From NCBI RefSeq assembly GCF_030867145.1, contig NC_134441.1, forward strand, positions 9,346,992 to 9,410,991: a DNA stretch of 64,000 nt, given 5' to 3'. The translations under genes were made by a program, and so were the position numbers. The notes beneath the pieces are model-generated. The model was not told the DNA's origin, made no database searches, and saw nothing but the letters and a program-made list of their open reading frames with translations. Below, in pieces: positions 25,797 through 38,553 of the stretch (the stretch's first letter is position 1; the number at the start of each line of letters is the position of its first letter). This stretch comes from Opisthocomus hoazin. Lineage: Eukaryota > Chordata > Aves > Opisthocomiformes > Opisthocomidae.

Positions 25797-27505
25797 TTTT
25801 ATGTTAAAATGTACAGAGTTCTTTTGAAAGTACTTGCTAGAAAGGGAAAAAAAAGTGATATTACATACAAGGAGAGGAAGGGAGACCATCCAGCCAGGAG
25901 CGTATGACATGGAGAATTACAAAGGCATCTAGGCACCCCTTCCCCTTAGCTTACAAGTCACCATGAACAAAGTACAAAGAGGTTACAAAACAGGAAAAGC
26001 AAATATAAACAGACAGGAATAGACTCAGCTTCATTTGTACATGCGGCTTTTAGAGGCATCTGGAGCTCCTATTCACACACTCTAGAGATCTCTTTAAAGA
26101 GAATTTTTATCTTTCTTAAAATAGTTTTTAATATTCTACAACAAAGATAAAAAACTTTAAAGATGGAATGAAATGAAAAAGCTCTTATTTTTAAAAGGCA
26201 TCGAAGTCACTAACAGTGAGATTTTTTTTAAATTTCTTTTAGAAGATTACCCAAGTTATCTTGCTAAAAATACATATTATTTTTTTTAAACAGAAGTGAA
26301 AAAATGGTAGGTACCAATATTACTGTGTTGGATAATTTCTTTTTATATATAGAAAAGAACATTTTTTTTCTACAATAGTTCTACAGTCACAAAGGCTTGT
26401 GGAAAAGGGAGCTGCCCAATTGATAAAAAAACCATACAAAACCAAACCAAACATAACGGCAAACAAACTAAATTCACGGCCCTCATTTCAACAGCTTCTC
26501 CTCCTGTCTCAGACCCCCCCTACCCCCCACCCCCAGCAATCAGGAAGCAGCGACACAGCTGAAGATCTAGGAAGGAGAGGGCAGCACAGTGCGCTTTCTA
26601 CATGGGTTATTTGGAACTGGAATAGTATATACAGAGAAATGGGGTCCTACACAGCCTTGTACATGCTCAAAACTCAACAGAAATAAAGAATGGAAGTCCT
26701 TTGAATTCTGCTTTTTATGGTTAGCAGTTACTGGAGGAAAGTCCATTTTAGTGCATCTGAAGAAACCCCAACTTTCTTTTAGACTCTTTTGGTTTAAAAA
26801 CAAAAGAAATTAGTCTTACTAATGTGTCTGTATTTCTACTCCATATACAATAAAAAAGAACTTTACATTAAAGGGTGTCCCTTTTTGTATTGGGTGACAT
26901 GCCAGCAATATGGCCAAAAAGACTGCAAATTGGATTATGCAGTAATAAACAGCAAAATCCTGCCGCCTGCATCCTACTATGGTGTTTGGACTGTTTCTCT
27001 CCTGTAAAACAGACCGATTCCCTTCTTTTCCCACACTAGATCAAAAGTGTGGCTATTCCTATAAAATGCGTCTCAAACGTAGTGGGAAAATCAGGGAAAA
27101 CATCACTGACTCCCCCAGAGAGTGGCACACTCCGCAACTTCCTAGCCCATACCAGGAATGGAAGAGTGACAATGACATCACAGGGTTCCTGTCAAGTCAC
27201 TTAAAACATACACTTTATCTTCCAAGCTCACCCAGGTAAAAAGACTGAGAGGCAGACCACTGGAATCAGCTGCTTTTGAGCTCAGCCTGACTCAAAGGCT
27301 CAGAACCAAGACCCTCAGCATTTCAAAGTACATACTAAAGCAGAGTTTGGGATCTCAGAGTTGTGGCTGACTTGCAGTTCACCAGAAGAGCCTGCAACCG
27401 TTTTCTTGTCATAACAGACCATTAGCCATCCTATCCTCCTCATGACTGCATAAGGGATACAAACAGTTCTCTCTTGAGATGCTTCCAGTAGTTCAGAGTG
27501 ACAGA

Positions 27506-27545
27506 ACATGTGTGCATGCATGCACATGTGTGTGCGCATGCATGT
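27506..27545. repeat. Alternating purine-pyrimidine tract
   Basis: CATGTGTGCATGCATGCACATG then TGTGTGCGCATGCATG: a run with Z-DNA or cruciform potential, lying in the KAT6A 3'UTR. Confidence 0.7.
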
Positions 27546-28285
27546 CTGGGTGGTGAATGGGATCATTTTAAAGTTACATCATATTTTCAGCATGAAACAT
27601 ACAATTTCAATTAACTTGTCTACAAAAACACCAGTGTGAATAGTTTATTGTTTACACGTAACTCCAAATTTTACTGAGGGTGAGGGAGTCAGGGAAAAGT
27701 AAAGATCAAAAATTTTTCTGACTTGCAGAAATAAAGAACTTCATTTATCCTCTGTGTCCCCTTCCAGGTCTCCCAGTAAGTGCCTCCTGCTAGAAGTAGG
27801 AAATGCTAGGTGGGGTTTAGAGGGAAGGGTTGTTGTTATTTGAGATGTCAAACATTTTGCATGACTGCAGCGCTAGAAACTGCATACAGAGGGGCACAGG
27901 GGAGGGAGAAGGACATACATTTGGAAAAAAAATTTAGAAATATTATTTCACTGTTACACATATTCTGTCCACATTGTCAGCAAAGTAAGGCTCTTTTTAA
28001 ATTATGAAAAGATTTTGTGCATGTTTTCCCCTCTAAAAAACATCCATAAATGATTTTAGCTGTAAAATGTTTCAGGATTGTGAAGAAAACAGAAACGCAA
28101 AACAAAAAAAAAAAATCCAAAAAATAAAGACCAGGCTTCCTAAAAAATAAAATAAACCAAAGAAAATCCCTCTAAATCTACAGCAATATTTTAACTGGAA
28201 AAAGGTCCATTTTCTCTGGTTCGTCAGTATAAAAGGTTCCTTTATTTATATATATTTCAGTTTTTAGGATGCAAGTTCATCTTGC

Positions 28286-30873
28286 TCATCTTCTCATGTA
28301 TGGTCCATTGAGAGACTGCTTGGGCACGCCAGCCGCATTCATGTAGCTGTGATGGGAGGGGCCAGTGTACATCATGTTTCCATGAGGATTTGGCTGCATA
28401 GGCTGCTGGGTATAGGCCTGGCTCCCCATCATTCCCATCTGCATCTGCATAGGATACTGTGCTGTCTGGTTCATGTAGGCAGGGTTACTATGGTAACTGC
28501 TGTTCATCATAGGCTGTGTCATTCTGTAGCTGTTCATGGCATTCAGGGTGTTCATATTCATGGAATTAACATTGTAAGGGGCGGTTGGCATTAGGTTGAC
28601 TCCCATGTTCATACCCCGTTGAACAGCTAACGTACGAGGACCGGCCTGCATGGCAACTGCAGGTGGGCTGCGGCCATAGAGCTGCTGCTGGTGTGCAGTT
28701 GCAGAGGGCAGTGGTGCTGACTTAGAGCGAATGGAAATATGCCCCTTGACTGGCATTTGCCCCTGCAACCTCTGTGTATGTGGAATACCAATATTGGTAG
28801 CAGACATATTACACTGAAGCAGAGGTGACGTGAGGTTCATGGTGGTGGACGCCAGGTTTGGTGGGGGTGTCATAGTGGCTTGTGCTTGTGGTGTGCCTGC
28901 TAATGGATGAGAGGGAGCTAGCTGAGCCAGTCCTGTGTTGGACAGAGAAACGCTGGTTGCATAGGAAGTCACAGCAGGAGAATGGCTATAAGGCATGGCA
29001 TGAGGGTCCATAATGGTGTTTGTCAGCTGCTGCAACTTGGCTAAACTGAATGTGGCTGATGGTTGCGAATAGCCCCCAGCACCAAAATCCCCTGGAATCC
29101 TCTCATAGATACTTATGTTACCAGTACTTCCTGATTCCGGTATTTCCATGATCATAGGCGCTGGGGTGAAGCTGTTGTTCATGCTACACTGAGACAGCGG
29201 AGGCTGTTGCTGGGGTGGAGGTGGGGGCTGTGGCTGCTGTGACTGAGGCTGTTGCTGTTGTGGCTGCGTTGTTGGTTGCTGGTTACTTGGAGGCCTTTCT
29301 ACTACACAGCTCTGAGGTGATTTGATATTGCAGTTTCCTGCAGGTGGGACAGTGCTTTGCTGCATCATGCTGCAGCTGCTGCCAATGTTTGCCATTTGCT
29401 GAGTGACAACACAGCTGTTCTGAGTGAGGCTGCTAGAAGATGACAGTCCTCCATACGAACAGCTGCTCTGGGAAGAGTTATTTCCACAAATGCTGCCTCC
29501 CATAGTGGAGTCATAGCTGCTGGGGTTTTCATAATTCTCTGTAGTGCTCTCAATGCTGCCAAGGTCACTGAAGCCACTATCCACCACCTGCTGAGAGTGG
29601 TCCGATACTGAAGGCACATCCATCATGGGGCTGGTCTCCATGTTCTGCATAGAGGGTGCGGACAGGGATCCTTGTTCAGGACTTATCTGGGTGTAACTGC
29701 TCTCCAGAGCAGGCACATTTGGGCTGCTGACAGAACGTACAGACTGGCTGGGGTGGGACTGAACAGAGGATATTGGGCTGTTGTGTTCTGAGGCCTGACA
29801 ATCTTCAACCATTGATATCTGAGGATCCTCCTCAGTCTGGGTGTAACTCTGCAAAGTCTGACAAGCTGCAAGAGTTTCTTCACAGTCCTGGTAAGCTACA
29901 TCATGCTCGTTGCTTTCCTCCTGTGTCAAGGACTGGACTGCTTGAACAGTTTCAAGATCTAGTTCACTATGAGGAATGCCTTCCTCTTCCTTTAATTCAA
30001 TTAACCCTTCTTTATTACTTTGCTCTTCTTCGTGATCATCTTCAGACCCAGGGATGTGCTCTGAGCCCACCGATGTCTCATTGGAAGCCTGCTCTTCCTC
30101 AGAATCTGCCTCTGCTTCATCTTTTTCTTTTGCATCTTCTCTACTGCTTGGTATGCTTGTTTCTAAAAAACATTCTTGCACCTGAGGCTCCTCCTTCACC
30201 CCTTCTCTAACAGGCTGTTCCTCCAATTCTTTTTTCTTTACAGACTCCAGATGACCATCATCTTCGTCATCAGCATCATGATCTTCATTTTGATTTGTCA
30301 CTACTGCAACTTCCTCTTCTTCCTCGTGGTCATGCTCAGGTTCATCTAGTTCTTGCTGTTCTTCTTCTGATTGCCTTTGCTCTTCTAAAACCCGCGGCTT
30401 CTCCTCTACCTCCTCTTCTATCTCAGGCCCTTTTACTTCTGGCACTGGACTGCTGTTGCTATCCACAGGAGAAACTGCTCTTACTTCACTGCTAGCTGTA
30501 TCTTCCTCTTCTCCCTCTCCTACCTCTTCTGCTTCCATATTCAGATCTTCCTCTTTCCTTTCCTCAGTAAGAGGCAGCTCCTCTTTCTGCTCAACACTTT
30601 CTTCTTTATCTGAAATTCTGGGCTTACGCCCTGGTTTTGAATTAGCTACCACCCCATCAACCCCTTCATCCTGAACTGACGGTGGCACCTTTTCCTGGCT
30701 CAGTTTAAAACCTGGTTTTCGACCAGGTCTTTTCTTCCAGTGGACTGGTTTTCGGCTTTTCCCTTTTGGCCATCCCTTCTTCTTTTTCATGGGTGTAGAA
30801 GTATCTGGCTCAAACGAAGAATCCTTTGCTTCACATTTTCTCAGCATAGATAATGGATTCAAAGTTGGGTTAC
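28286..30873 (-). CDS. KAT6A: KAT6A exon 17 (acidic, Ser-rich, Pro/Gln and Met-rich tail)
   Basis: This last coding exon makes up almost half of the protein. It begins after TTTTCAG with the last two bases of a Gly codon. It runs through a basic GRKP-type patch ([20 protein letters not shown]). A long Glu/Asp-rich acidic region follows (about 29950-30590), then the Ser-rich activation region (SSYGG-type motifs, near 29400-29560), a Pro/Gln tract (29200-29290) and the Met/Asn-rich C-terminal module, ending PYMRR and TGA. The Ser and Met parts are known in human KAT6A to bind and activate RUNX1-type factors. The C-terminal 300 residues are nearly identical to human, and the acidic part varies. 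The Pro/Gln tract is clearly shorter than in human. Several open frames on the other strand are shadows. Confidence 0.97.
29200..29290 (-). repeat. KAT6A: Coding Pro/Gln tract in KAT6A
   Basis: CAG/CCA-type codons encode a run such as [20 protein letters not shown]. The tract is low in complexity and its length varies in vertebrates. This copy is shorter than the human one. Confidence 0.85.
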
Positions 30874-32229
30874 CTGAAAACACAAATTGAAAGATACTGT
30901 TCAAACATTTTTGTTTGACCTAAGCATTCATGGAAGCCTTCCCAAGCATTCCCATCATGTTTATCAACTTTACGTATCAGTACTAGCTTAGAGATTTATT
31001 GTGAAGAGTAACAAGAAGGATCGGGGTCTGCTCATTTGTGATCACATTCCATGTTACATTTTCAATGAAGACCAATGCTTTCAAGATTTTGCATGGTCAA
31101 AGCTCTGAGCCTTTAATATACAATTCAAATTAAACACTAGGCTATATGATAAAGTCCTGGAAAGATGCACCGCCCTTTACAAATTTCATTTATACAATAC
31201 GTTCACAACTGAAAATGTTCCAGTGTAGGGGAACACATGAAGTTGCAATAAAAGCACGTTTCCTTTTAGATCTCTATTTTGAATCTGCTGAAGAAAGGAA
31301 ATATTTCCACTTTTTTCATGGCTTATGCTTTTAAATGCCAACAGAAATACACAGATGACAATGTGGCTAGTGTTGTGTTTTTTTTTTTTAATCTGAGAAA
31401 TCATTAAAAGGAAGCTGAATTTCTCCCTCGTCTGACTTTTAGTTGATGAAGTAAGTTTTGCAATTCATGGCTTTCTAAACACTAGAATAGGTTCAGAACT
31501 TACACAGCCAGAAAGGAATGTGATCATTTACTGAGAACTTTCTGAATACTGTAAGGCATTCCCTGAACTAATTTTGTTTTGAACCTGTCAATTAGGAGAG
31601 TCAAGTGACATTTTACATTTTAACTGCTAGTAAACTACTGCAATAGTTAATCATTGACCCTAGTTGATATTCACACTTTACCATCTGAATTTCTGTCTTC
31701 AGACACTGAATTTACTTAATCCACTTTTGTATTAGTTTTCATTTATCTGCTAGGCAGAACATCTCTCTTGGGAAATAACAGTTCTCACCTAAGTAAACTT
31801 ATCAAGTCACTCTTTTGCCTCCACTTTCTTTGAATCTATCATTACAGAACATTTGTTCTAGTGTCTTAATCAGCCCATGACTGTTCTTTGAACTATTCCA
31901 GTTTATCAACACTCTTATCAAGTGTGAATAACTGAGTAAAGACGGTTGTAATACTTTCACCAAAGCTAAATAAAGAGATGACAGAATGTCTCTACTCCAC
32001 TTAAGATTCCCCTGTTCATATATTTAAGGATTATCCGAATCTCTTTGGCTTTGAGCTAGAAAACCACACTAATTATTGGACATGACCTTCACACACTCTC
32101 ACAGACGTTGTCAGTGAATTGCCCTTCACTTCATTTACCAAATCCCCTCTTCTTCTGTCAGCTGCTACATTATTTTTCAATCTATCCATAAAACAGCAGT
32201 ACAAACAGACACATGACGCAGACCAATCT

Positions 32230-32292
32230 CCCTTAGAACAGAATAGTTCTGTTGGAGTGGACCTACAATGATCATCTAGTCCAACTGGCTTG
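32230..32292 (-). mobile_element. CR1 LINE 3'-end fragment, minus orientation
   Basis: GTTGGAGTGGACCTACAATG then ATCATCTAGTCCAACTGG is the reverse-complement form of the CR1 3' end. It is the only clear CR1 piece lying in the same direction as KAT6A. Confidence 0.65.
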
Positions 32293-33334
32293 CACCCCGC
32301 TAATAACAAAGCTGCTTAATTACTCCTTGTTTGCAGTTTGATTTATTTAATATGTGATAACTTGACTCTGTAACATTTCAGCTTAAGCAAATGGTTTTGA
32401 TTAAGTCAAATATCCCTCAAAACACTAAGCAGGTAACATCAATTTCTCTTATTAACCTAGCTGTAGTCTCATAAAAATACATCATTGTCTGACAAATGCA
32501 TTTTTCATATACCAGTGTTCATTTGTATTGAGCAAATAACCCTCCCTGGACTTTCTACCGAGTAATAAGCCAGTCATCCTACCATTTAAATGAGGATGAA
32601 TGTCACACTGACAGGCCTATATTTAGGTTGGTCATCCCACTATGTGGATATAAGATTAATTTCCCCCCAATATTAAGAATATATTTATTCACATTTCTGC
32701 CGTTTCTACCATCTTAAAAAATGTTATTGACTCTATGCTATGAATTTCCTAAGAAGAGCTGTTTAAAGTCCACAGTTATGAAACAAGGGTAAAACTAAAT
32801 AATGTGCTCCTAGTAGTTCACAAATGCTTCTTAAAACCTAATCGTAGGTCAGCTGAGTTACTCCTGCCGTTTGTTCAGACAGTCATTTACTCTAAATATC
32901 TCTGAGGAGAAGCATTCTGAAAAAAATACGCATATTAAAAAATGAATTTAAAACAAATACTGAATTAAAGAATTCCTTGAACTCATCCATAAAACAAGTA
33001 TTTGGAATGTGAATAAAGGAAAGAAAGGATCTGCCACAGTCAGCGTATCATGGGGCAGGAAGAAGGACACACTACTTTCATAGTATTTATTAAAGCATTA
33101 ACACTTAAGACCTTAAAAAAAAATACACCTCAAAAAAAAAAAATTGCTATTTCTCTTCCCCTTCTTTCACATTTCCTATCTACTACAGAGGATTAGATTT
33201 ACCACCTCTTAGGTGAAGACCCATTGCTGTTATCTGTACTTTCATGGATTTAATATTTTTAGTAATAGAAAAAAAAAGTAAATTATCTTATGATGGCAGG
33301 CTCCCCTTATAATAATGTAGTATTAAAGGTGTTC

Positions 33335-33820
33335 AGTCTGGGCTCCACAGTATAAGACAGACATGGAGCTACTGGAGAGAGACCAGCGAAGGCCACTAAG
33401 ATGTCCAAGAGACTGGAACACCTCTCTGATGACAAAAGGCTGAGAGAGCTGGGACTAGAGAAGAGAACGCTCGGAGAGAACCTTTAATTAATGTGTACAA
33501 ATGTCTTAAGGGAGGGTGTAAAGAAGATGGAGCCAGGCTCTTTCCAGTGGTGCCCAGTGCCATGACCAGAAGCCATGAGCACAAACTGAAACACAGGAGA
33601 TTCTATCTGAGCACGAGGAATCACTTCTTTACTGTGACTAAGAACTGGAACAGGCTGCCCAGAGAGGCTCCAGAGTCTCCCTCCTTGGAGATATTCAGAA
33701 GCCATCTGGACATGGTCCTGAGCAACTCGCTCTTAGTGGCCTTGCTTAAGCAGCAGGACTGCACAAGATGACCTCCAGAGGTCCTTTCCAACCTCAAGGG
33801 ACTGTGATGCTATGATTTTT
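33335..33820 (+). mobile_element. CR1 LINE, 5'-truncated
   Basis: It translates in pieces into the end of the CR1 ORF2 protein: the WAPQYK-like start, ERDQRRPLRC, the LRELGLEKR-like stretch, LYKCLKGGCKEDGARLFPVV, then [28 protein letters not shown] and HLDMVLSN. It ends in the typical GACCTCCAGAGGTCCTTTCCAACC tail. Frames are broken, so it is an inactive, moderately old copy. Confidence 0.9.
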
Positions 33821-34544
33821 ACCATATACACGACACCATCTTCACAAAAGAATATGGATTTGATGACCACTCAAGATTTCACGTGCGTAATTTTTTAGGA
33901 TACTGAGAAACATATGTACGTGCTCATTCAGTTGCACTCAGCTAAACGTCAGTGTGCACGCAAGCTTGAACAGAAGATCATTACAGCATTCACATTCACA
34001 GTAGAACTTACAGGTAGAACTAGGAAAAGCAAAATAATACAGCCCAGCTTATTACAGAGCTGCATCTTCCCCCACACAACACTGATCGAGTTGCACAGAA
34101 CTGGCAGAATATAGAGAAACGATCTTTATTTGTTTTCTACACTGCAGAACACAGTCCTCCCGAATGCCTAACCCTTATTAAATACTGGCCTCAAATCACC
34201 ACACCACACTATCAGTTCTCACTGTAGCCCTGACAGCAATCAGAACCAATTCAAATTCTCATGCGACACCAAAGGTTACATTTCAGGGAAATCATAAAAC
34301 ACTTTCAATGCATTGCCTCAGCTAGAGATTAAGTTCTCAGGGAAAATCTAACCCAAACCACCCTTAGTTCGAAATTTGTTTGTTTTGGGTTTTTTTCTTA
34401 AAAAAAAAAAAAGGGGGGGCGGCGGGGATTACGAGCAGGTTTCTGTAGTGATGGGAAAACTTCCAAAATAACTAAGCTTCCTATAAACATTCCTAACATA
34501 GTTATGATTATGGAATAGCTTACTTTGGGTGTCATCTCTAAGCA

Positions 34545-35779
34545 AGTAAAGAAGGTTATCAAGAGTAGCCAAAACGGATTCACCAAGTGGAAATGATGCT
34601 TGACCAATCTGATAGCTTTCAATAATGGCACAGCTGGCTGTAGACGAGAGCAGTGGGTGTTGTCTACCTAAACTTCAGCAAGGCTTTTGACACTGTCTGC
34701 CATAACATACTCATTGGGAAGCTCAGGAAGTGTGGGCTAGATGAGTGGACAGTGAGGTGGATTGACAACTAGCTGAACGGCAGAGCTCAGAGGGTTGTGA
34801 TCAGCGGCACAGAGTTCAGTTGGAGGCCTGTAGCTAGTGGGGTTCCCCAGGGGTCAGTACTCAGCCCAGTCTTGTTCAACTTACTCATCAACAACCTGGA
34901 TGAAGAGACAGAACGTGTTGATATGAAACTGGGAGGAGTGGCTGATACACCGGAAGGCTGTGCTGCCATTCAGCAAGACCTGGACAGACTAGAGAGCTGG
35001 GCGAAGAGGAACCTGATTACGTTCAACAAGGGCAAGTGCAGGGTCCTGCACCTGGGGAGGAATAACCCCATGCACCAGTACAGGCTCAGGGCTGACCTGC
35101 TGGGAAGCAGCTCTGCGGAGAGGGACCTGGGTGTCCTGGTGGACGACAAGTTGACCATGAGTCAGCAGTGTGCCCTGGTTGCCAAGAAGGCCAATGGGAT
35201 CCTGGGGTGCACCAAGAGGAGTGTGGCCAGTAGGTCGAGGGAGGTTCTCCTCCCCCTCTGCTCTGCCCTGGGGAGGCCCCATCTGCAGTACTGCGTCCAG
35301 TTCTGGGCTCCCCACTTCAAGAAAGATGAGGAACTACTGGAGAGAATCCAGCGTAGGGCTACGAAGATGATGAGGGGACTGGAGCATCTCCGCTACGAGG
35401 AAAAGCTGAGGGAGCTGGGGCTTGTTCAGCCTGAAGAAGAGAAGACTGAGAGGGGATCTTATAAATGCTTATAAATATCTTAAGGGCAGGTGTCAAGAGG
35501 ACAGGGCCAAACTCTTTTCAGTGGTGCCCAGCGACAGGACAAGGGGCAACGGGCACAAACAGAAGCACAGGAAGTTCCACCTGAACGGAGGAAGAACTTC
35601 TTTACAACTGAGAGTGCACTGGAACAGTCTGCTGAGAGGGGTTGTGGAGTCTCCTCTGAAGATATTCAAAACTCACCTGGATGCAGTCCTGTGCAACCTG
35701 CTCTATGTGAACCTGCTTTAGCAGGGAGGTTGGACTAGACGATATCCAGAAGTCCCTTCCAACCCGTATCATTCTGTGA
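34545..35779 (+). mobile_element. CR1 LINE, 5'-truncated, RT-containing
   Basis: This is the longest CR1 here (about 1.2 kb). Upstream broken frames show SSQNGFT and YLNFSKAFDT reverse-transcriptase motifs. A frame from 34797 to 35474 then carries [59 protein letters not shown] and [18 protein letters not shown], and the rest continues in another frame to the CATTCTGTGAC end. The FADD catalytic motif that should precede KLGGV is missing ([11 protein letters not shown] is read instead), and a frameshift follows near 35460. The copy is therefore non-functional. It is close in sequence to the copy at 44.2 kb, suggesting one fairly young subfamily. Confidence 0.95.
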
Positions 35780-37456
35780 CTAAAATAGTCTAAGTCTCAA
35801 CCAAGTATTAATGACTGCAATACTGTATTTCTGAATTGTCATAAGGCAGTGCTGCCCCCCTCCACCCATCTTATTTTTTTATCAAAAAAGGCCAGGTGTT
35901 TATGGTGACCAATTATCCCAATGGGGTAACATATTTAGGTAACTGAAAGTACATTTTATTTTCTCCAAGATCATTACAGTTTTACTACACATATGCAAAG
36001 GCACCTGCATTAAAGGCATAAGCAGCCACAGATACTGTTTGATGTCAGGAGCAGCAATATCCTAAAATAGTGTGCTCACTACTTTATTACTTAAGAGGTT
36101 CTGACAAATTTGCAGCAGTTGAGGAAAAAAAGCAACAGAAGTGACACAAGGGAACAGAAAGCACTAAATTACAAATAAAGAGTAAGAAAGTAAAGTATTT
36201 ATAAAGTAGGTGAGCAAGAAATTTATCATTGTAGTATATAACAGATGCGAGTTAATACAGTGGCTTTCCAAATAACGTTTTTGATCCCTGGGCACTCCAT
36301 GGACTATCTGCAGTCTGCAAAAGATGGTTAAAAAAATCACCTATGTATTTTATAAAGCAATATATGTGTGTGAAATCTTTGAAGCGATCTGCATCTCCAC
36401 CAGAAAACATTCAGAAGAGCACAAATGAAAAAGCCTGAAAACCACTTATCTAACAGATCTTCTCCTCACTTTATAGTCTTATTAATGGTGCTGGAGAACC
36501 ATATAAATGTATTTCACGAGTAATCTGATCACAACAGAATTAAAAAAATGGTATAAGATGATTGTGCATATAATCCCACTAAGCAAACTTAATGGTGCAT
36601 CAACACATGTTTGCACTAAATTTACTTAGTTATATACTGCTATAAAAATTTAAGGATAACTGATACTAAATGGATAGTACACATGGCTGTAATCATATTG
36701 ATGCTTTCAGTATTTAAGTACTTTTAAAGAAAAATTCTCCTCTGCTAACCACAAGCTATCTGAAAGCCATAAATTATTGGGTTTGTTCCAGTAATGATTT
36801 TTTATTGTGGGATAATGGCACCATACTTCTCTTTCACACAGTTCTCTATTTCACTGACTGCCTTGCACTATGTAGACCATCAAGAGAACAGAATGTGTAA
36901 CAGCCATAATGAAGATTACTAATGGAACATCTTAATGACAGATGTTTCTTTTGAATTGTCAGTGCACTTCAAGTAACCAGTTCCAACCAAATAATTTTAT
37001 GAGCTGAAGGTTCAGAGAACTTTAAGGAGATATGAGAAGCTGACAGGCAGGACATGCAATGTGATGAAGAACAGGATCTCAAAAGAGACAATTTATTGTT
37101 TTCCTTTGTTATGGAAAACTGAGGGCTCTCCAATTCATTTCTGTTTTATTTCTGTAAGCGACCCCACTGTATAGCTTCTTCCACAATCACAGATACCAAT
37201 TTCACCAGGAAAGCTGAATCAAAAGGGTACCTGTGATCAGGTCATTGCTAGTAAGACAGTTAAAAGCATGCACCATGTTTTCATAAGACTTGGGAACGTT
37301 TGAGGCGGTTTGACTGGTAATTTATGCCTAACCCTACATTTTGGCTAGCAGTTACAAGACAATGTAAGCGGCTTGTTCCATCGTGAGCTCGTGTCATCTG
37401 GCACTCACTGACACACTACTGATATCAAACTTTCAACAGCATACCACCAAACATAC

Positions 37457-37772
37457 CATTAGTGTCATCAGACTCCTCCTCATCTTTGGACTTCCTCTTA
37501 GAAGAGGGTCTATGCCTCAGTGTGTCTGGTGGGGCTAGGTGCCGAAAGTATCCACTGGGCAAAAGTTCACTCTCCTCCTCTTCATCCTCCTCCTCCTCTT
37601 CCTCCTCCTCAATCTCAAATGTAGGCTCTAATCGGGGCATTGGTCGTTCAGAGTCTGAGTCCTCAAATGGTTCATCCAGCACTTCTGTGGTTTCTGAGAT
37701 TGTTTCAGTGACAACACTGCTGTTGTGGTGCTTACGCTTGCGGACTCGCCTCTTCCGATGAAGAATTGGTTT
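37457..37772 (-). CDS. KAT6A: KAT6A exon 16
   Basis: Encodes 105 residues plus one base. It starts after CTTTCAG with [19 protein letters not shown] (a basic, nuclear-localisation-like patch) and continues [21 protein letters not shown] run of about 15 acidic residues follows, then [16 protein letters not shown]. The acidic run resembles the human one in place but not in exact length. The donor is AATG|GTATGT. It belongs to the region that links the catalytic domain to the activation tail. Confidence 0.95.
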
Positions 37773-38553
37773 CTGAAAGTGGAAGGTGGGAGAAGAAAAG
37801 ACATTTTATCACGTGCAGTAGAAATAAAACCACTGATAACATGAACAGCAGAGCTCAACTATCTAGGCAGGACCAGAGGGCTCCCTTCTGGAATCCAGAC
37901 TTCACTAGAAATACTGACGGCACCTGCCTTCAGTTAAACAGATGTCAAATACAATGCAAGCCAACCGACTTCCATGAAGACTGCTAGATTGACGTTTGTG
38001 TAACAGTATACACCATTTAAACAGCTGAAAGTTCAGAGACACTACAACATAGATGTGAATAGTTTAGAATAAGCTGCAAAGATGATATAGAAGAGAACTT
38101 TTTAGTGCAGCATCCCATGAAGCGAGGATTTTCTTGGTCATGTTGACAGAATTCACATCTCCATTGTAAACCATTCCGAAGACTTTTTGCTGTGATTTTA
38201 GTTGTTCAGGTAGCATTTGTGTTTTGGAAGCTTCTTTTAAAAGTAGGACCATATCTGTTTCTATGTTGTGTGACTGAGTAAAACTTCAATAACCAAGGGG
38301 AAAAATCAAATGCACACAGCAGAAGCTAGAATGAAAAAAAACCCAAAACAACCCTACCTCTGATTCAACAAAAACTACCACTATAAAAGGTAGCAGAAAG
38401 TATTGTCTAGACAGAGTTCTGGAACACTGAGCAGATGCTACCTGTACACTTAGTACATACCCCATGAATTGCACAATCATTCAGAAAGTACCAACATACT
38501 GACAAAACAGACTGCATGATATAGTCAGAGACAACCAGAAATAAAGCACACAC
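37773..38553 (-). other. KAT6A: KAT6A intron 15
   Basis: 780-bp intron with GTGTGT donor and TTTCAG acceptor; nothing else seen. Confidence 0.9.

Larger units (their letters stand above)
25771..28285 (-). other. KAT6A: KAT6A 3'UTR
   Basis: This untranslated sequence runs about 2.5 kb from the stop codon to the poly(A) site. It is AT-rich, with U- and A-runs at about 26090-26400. It contains an alternating purine-pyrimidine stretch (27506-27545) and further TTTATT matches on the plus strand (for example near 27642 and 28240) that could serve as earlier poly(A) signals giving shorter isoforms. Its left end is inferred from the most distal good signal. Confidence 0.75.
30874..37456 (-). other. 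KAT6A: KAT6A intron 16
   Basis: A 6.6-kb intron opens AATG|GTATGT and closes TTTTCAG|GT. It holds CR1 copies at about 32.2, 33.3 and 34.5 kb. The remainder (30.9-32.2, 35.8-37.4 kb) is AT-rich, with A/T runs and no visible gene. Confidence 0.9.

Noticed and set aside
29773-30210. Plus-strand Leu-rich frame
   Set aside because: Antisense shadow of the Glu-rich part of KAT6A exon 17.
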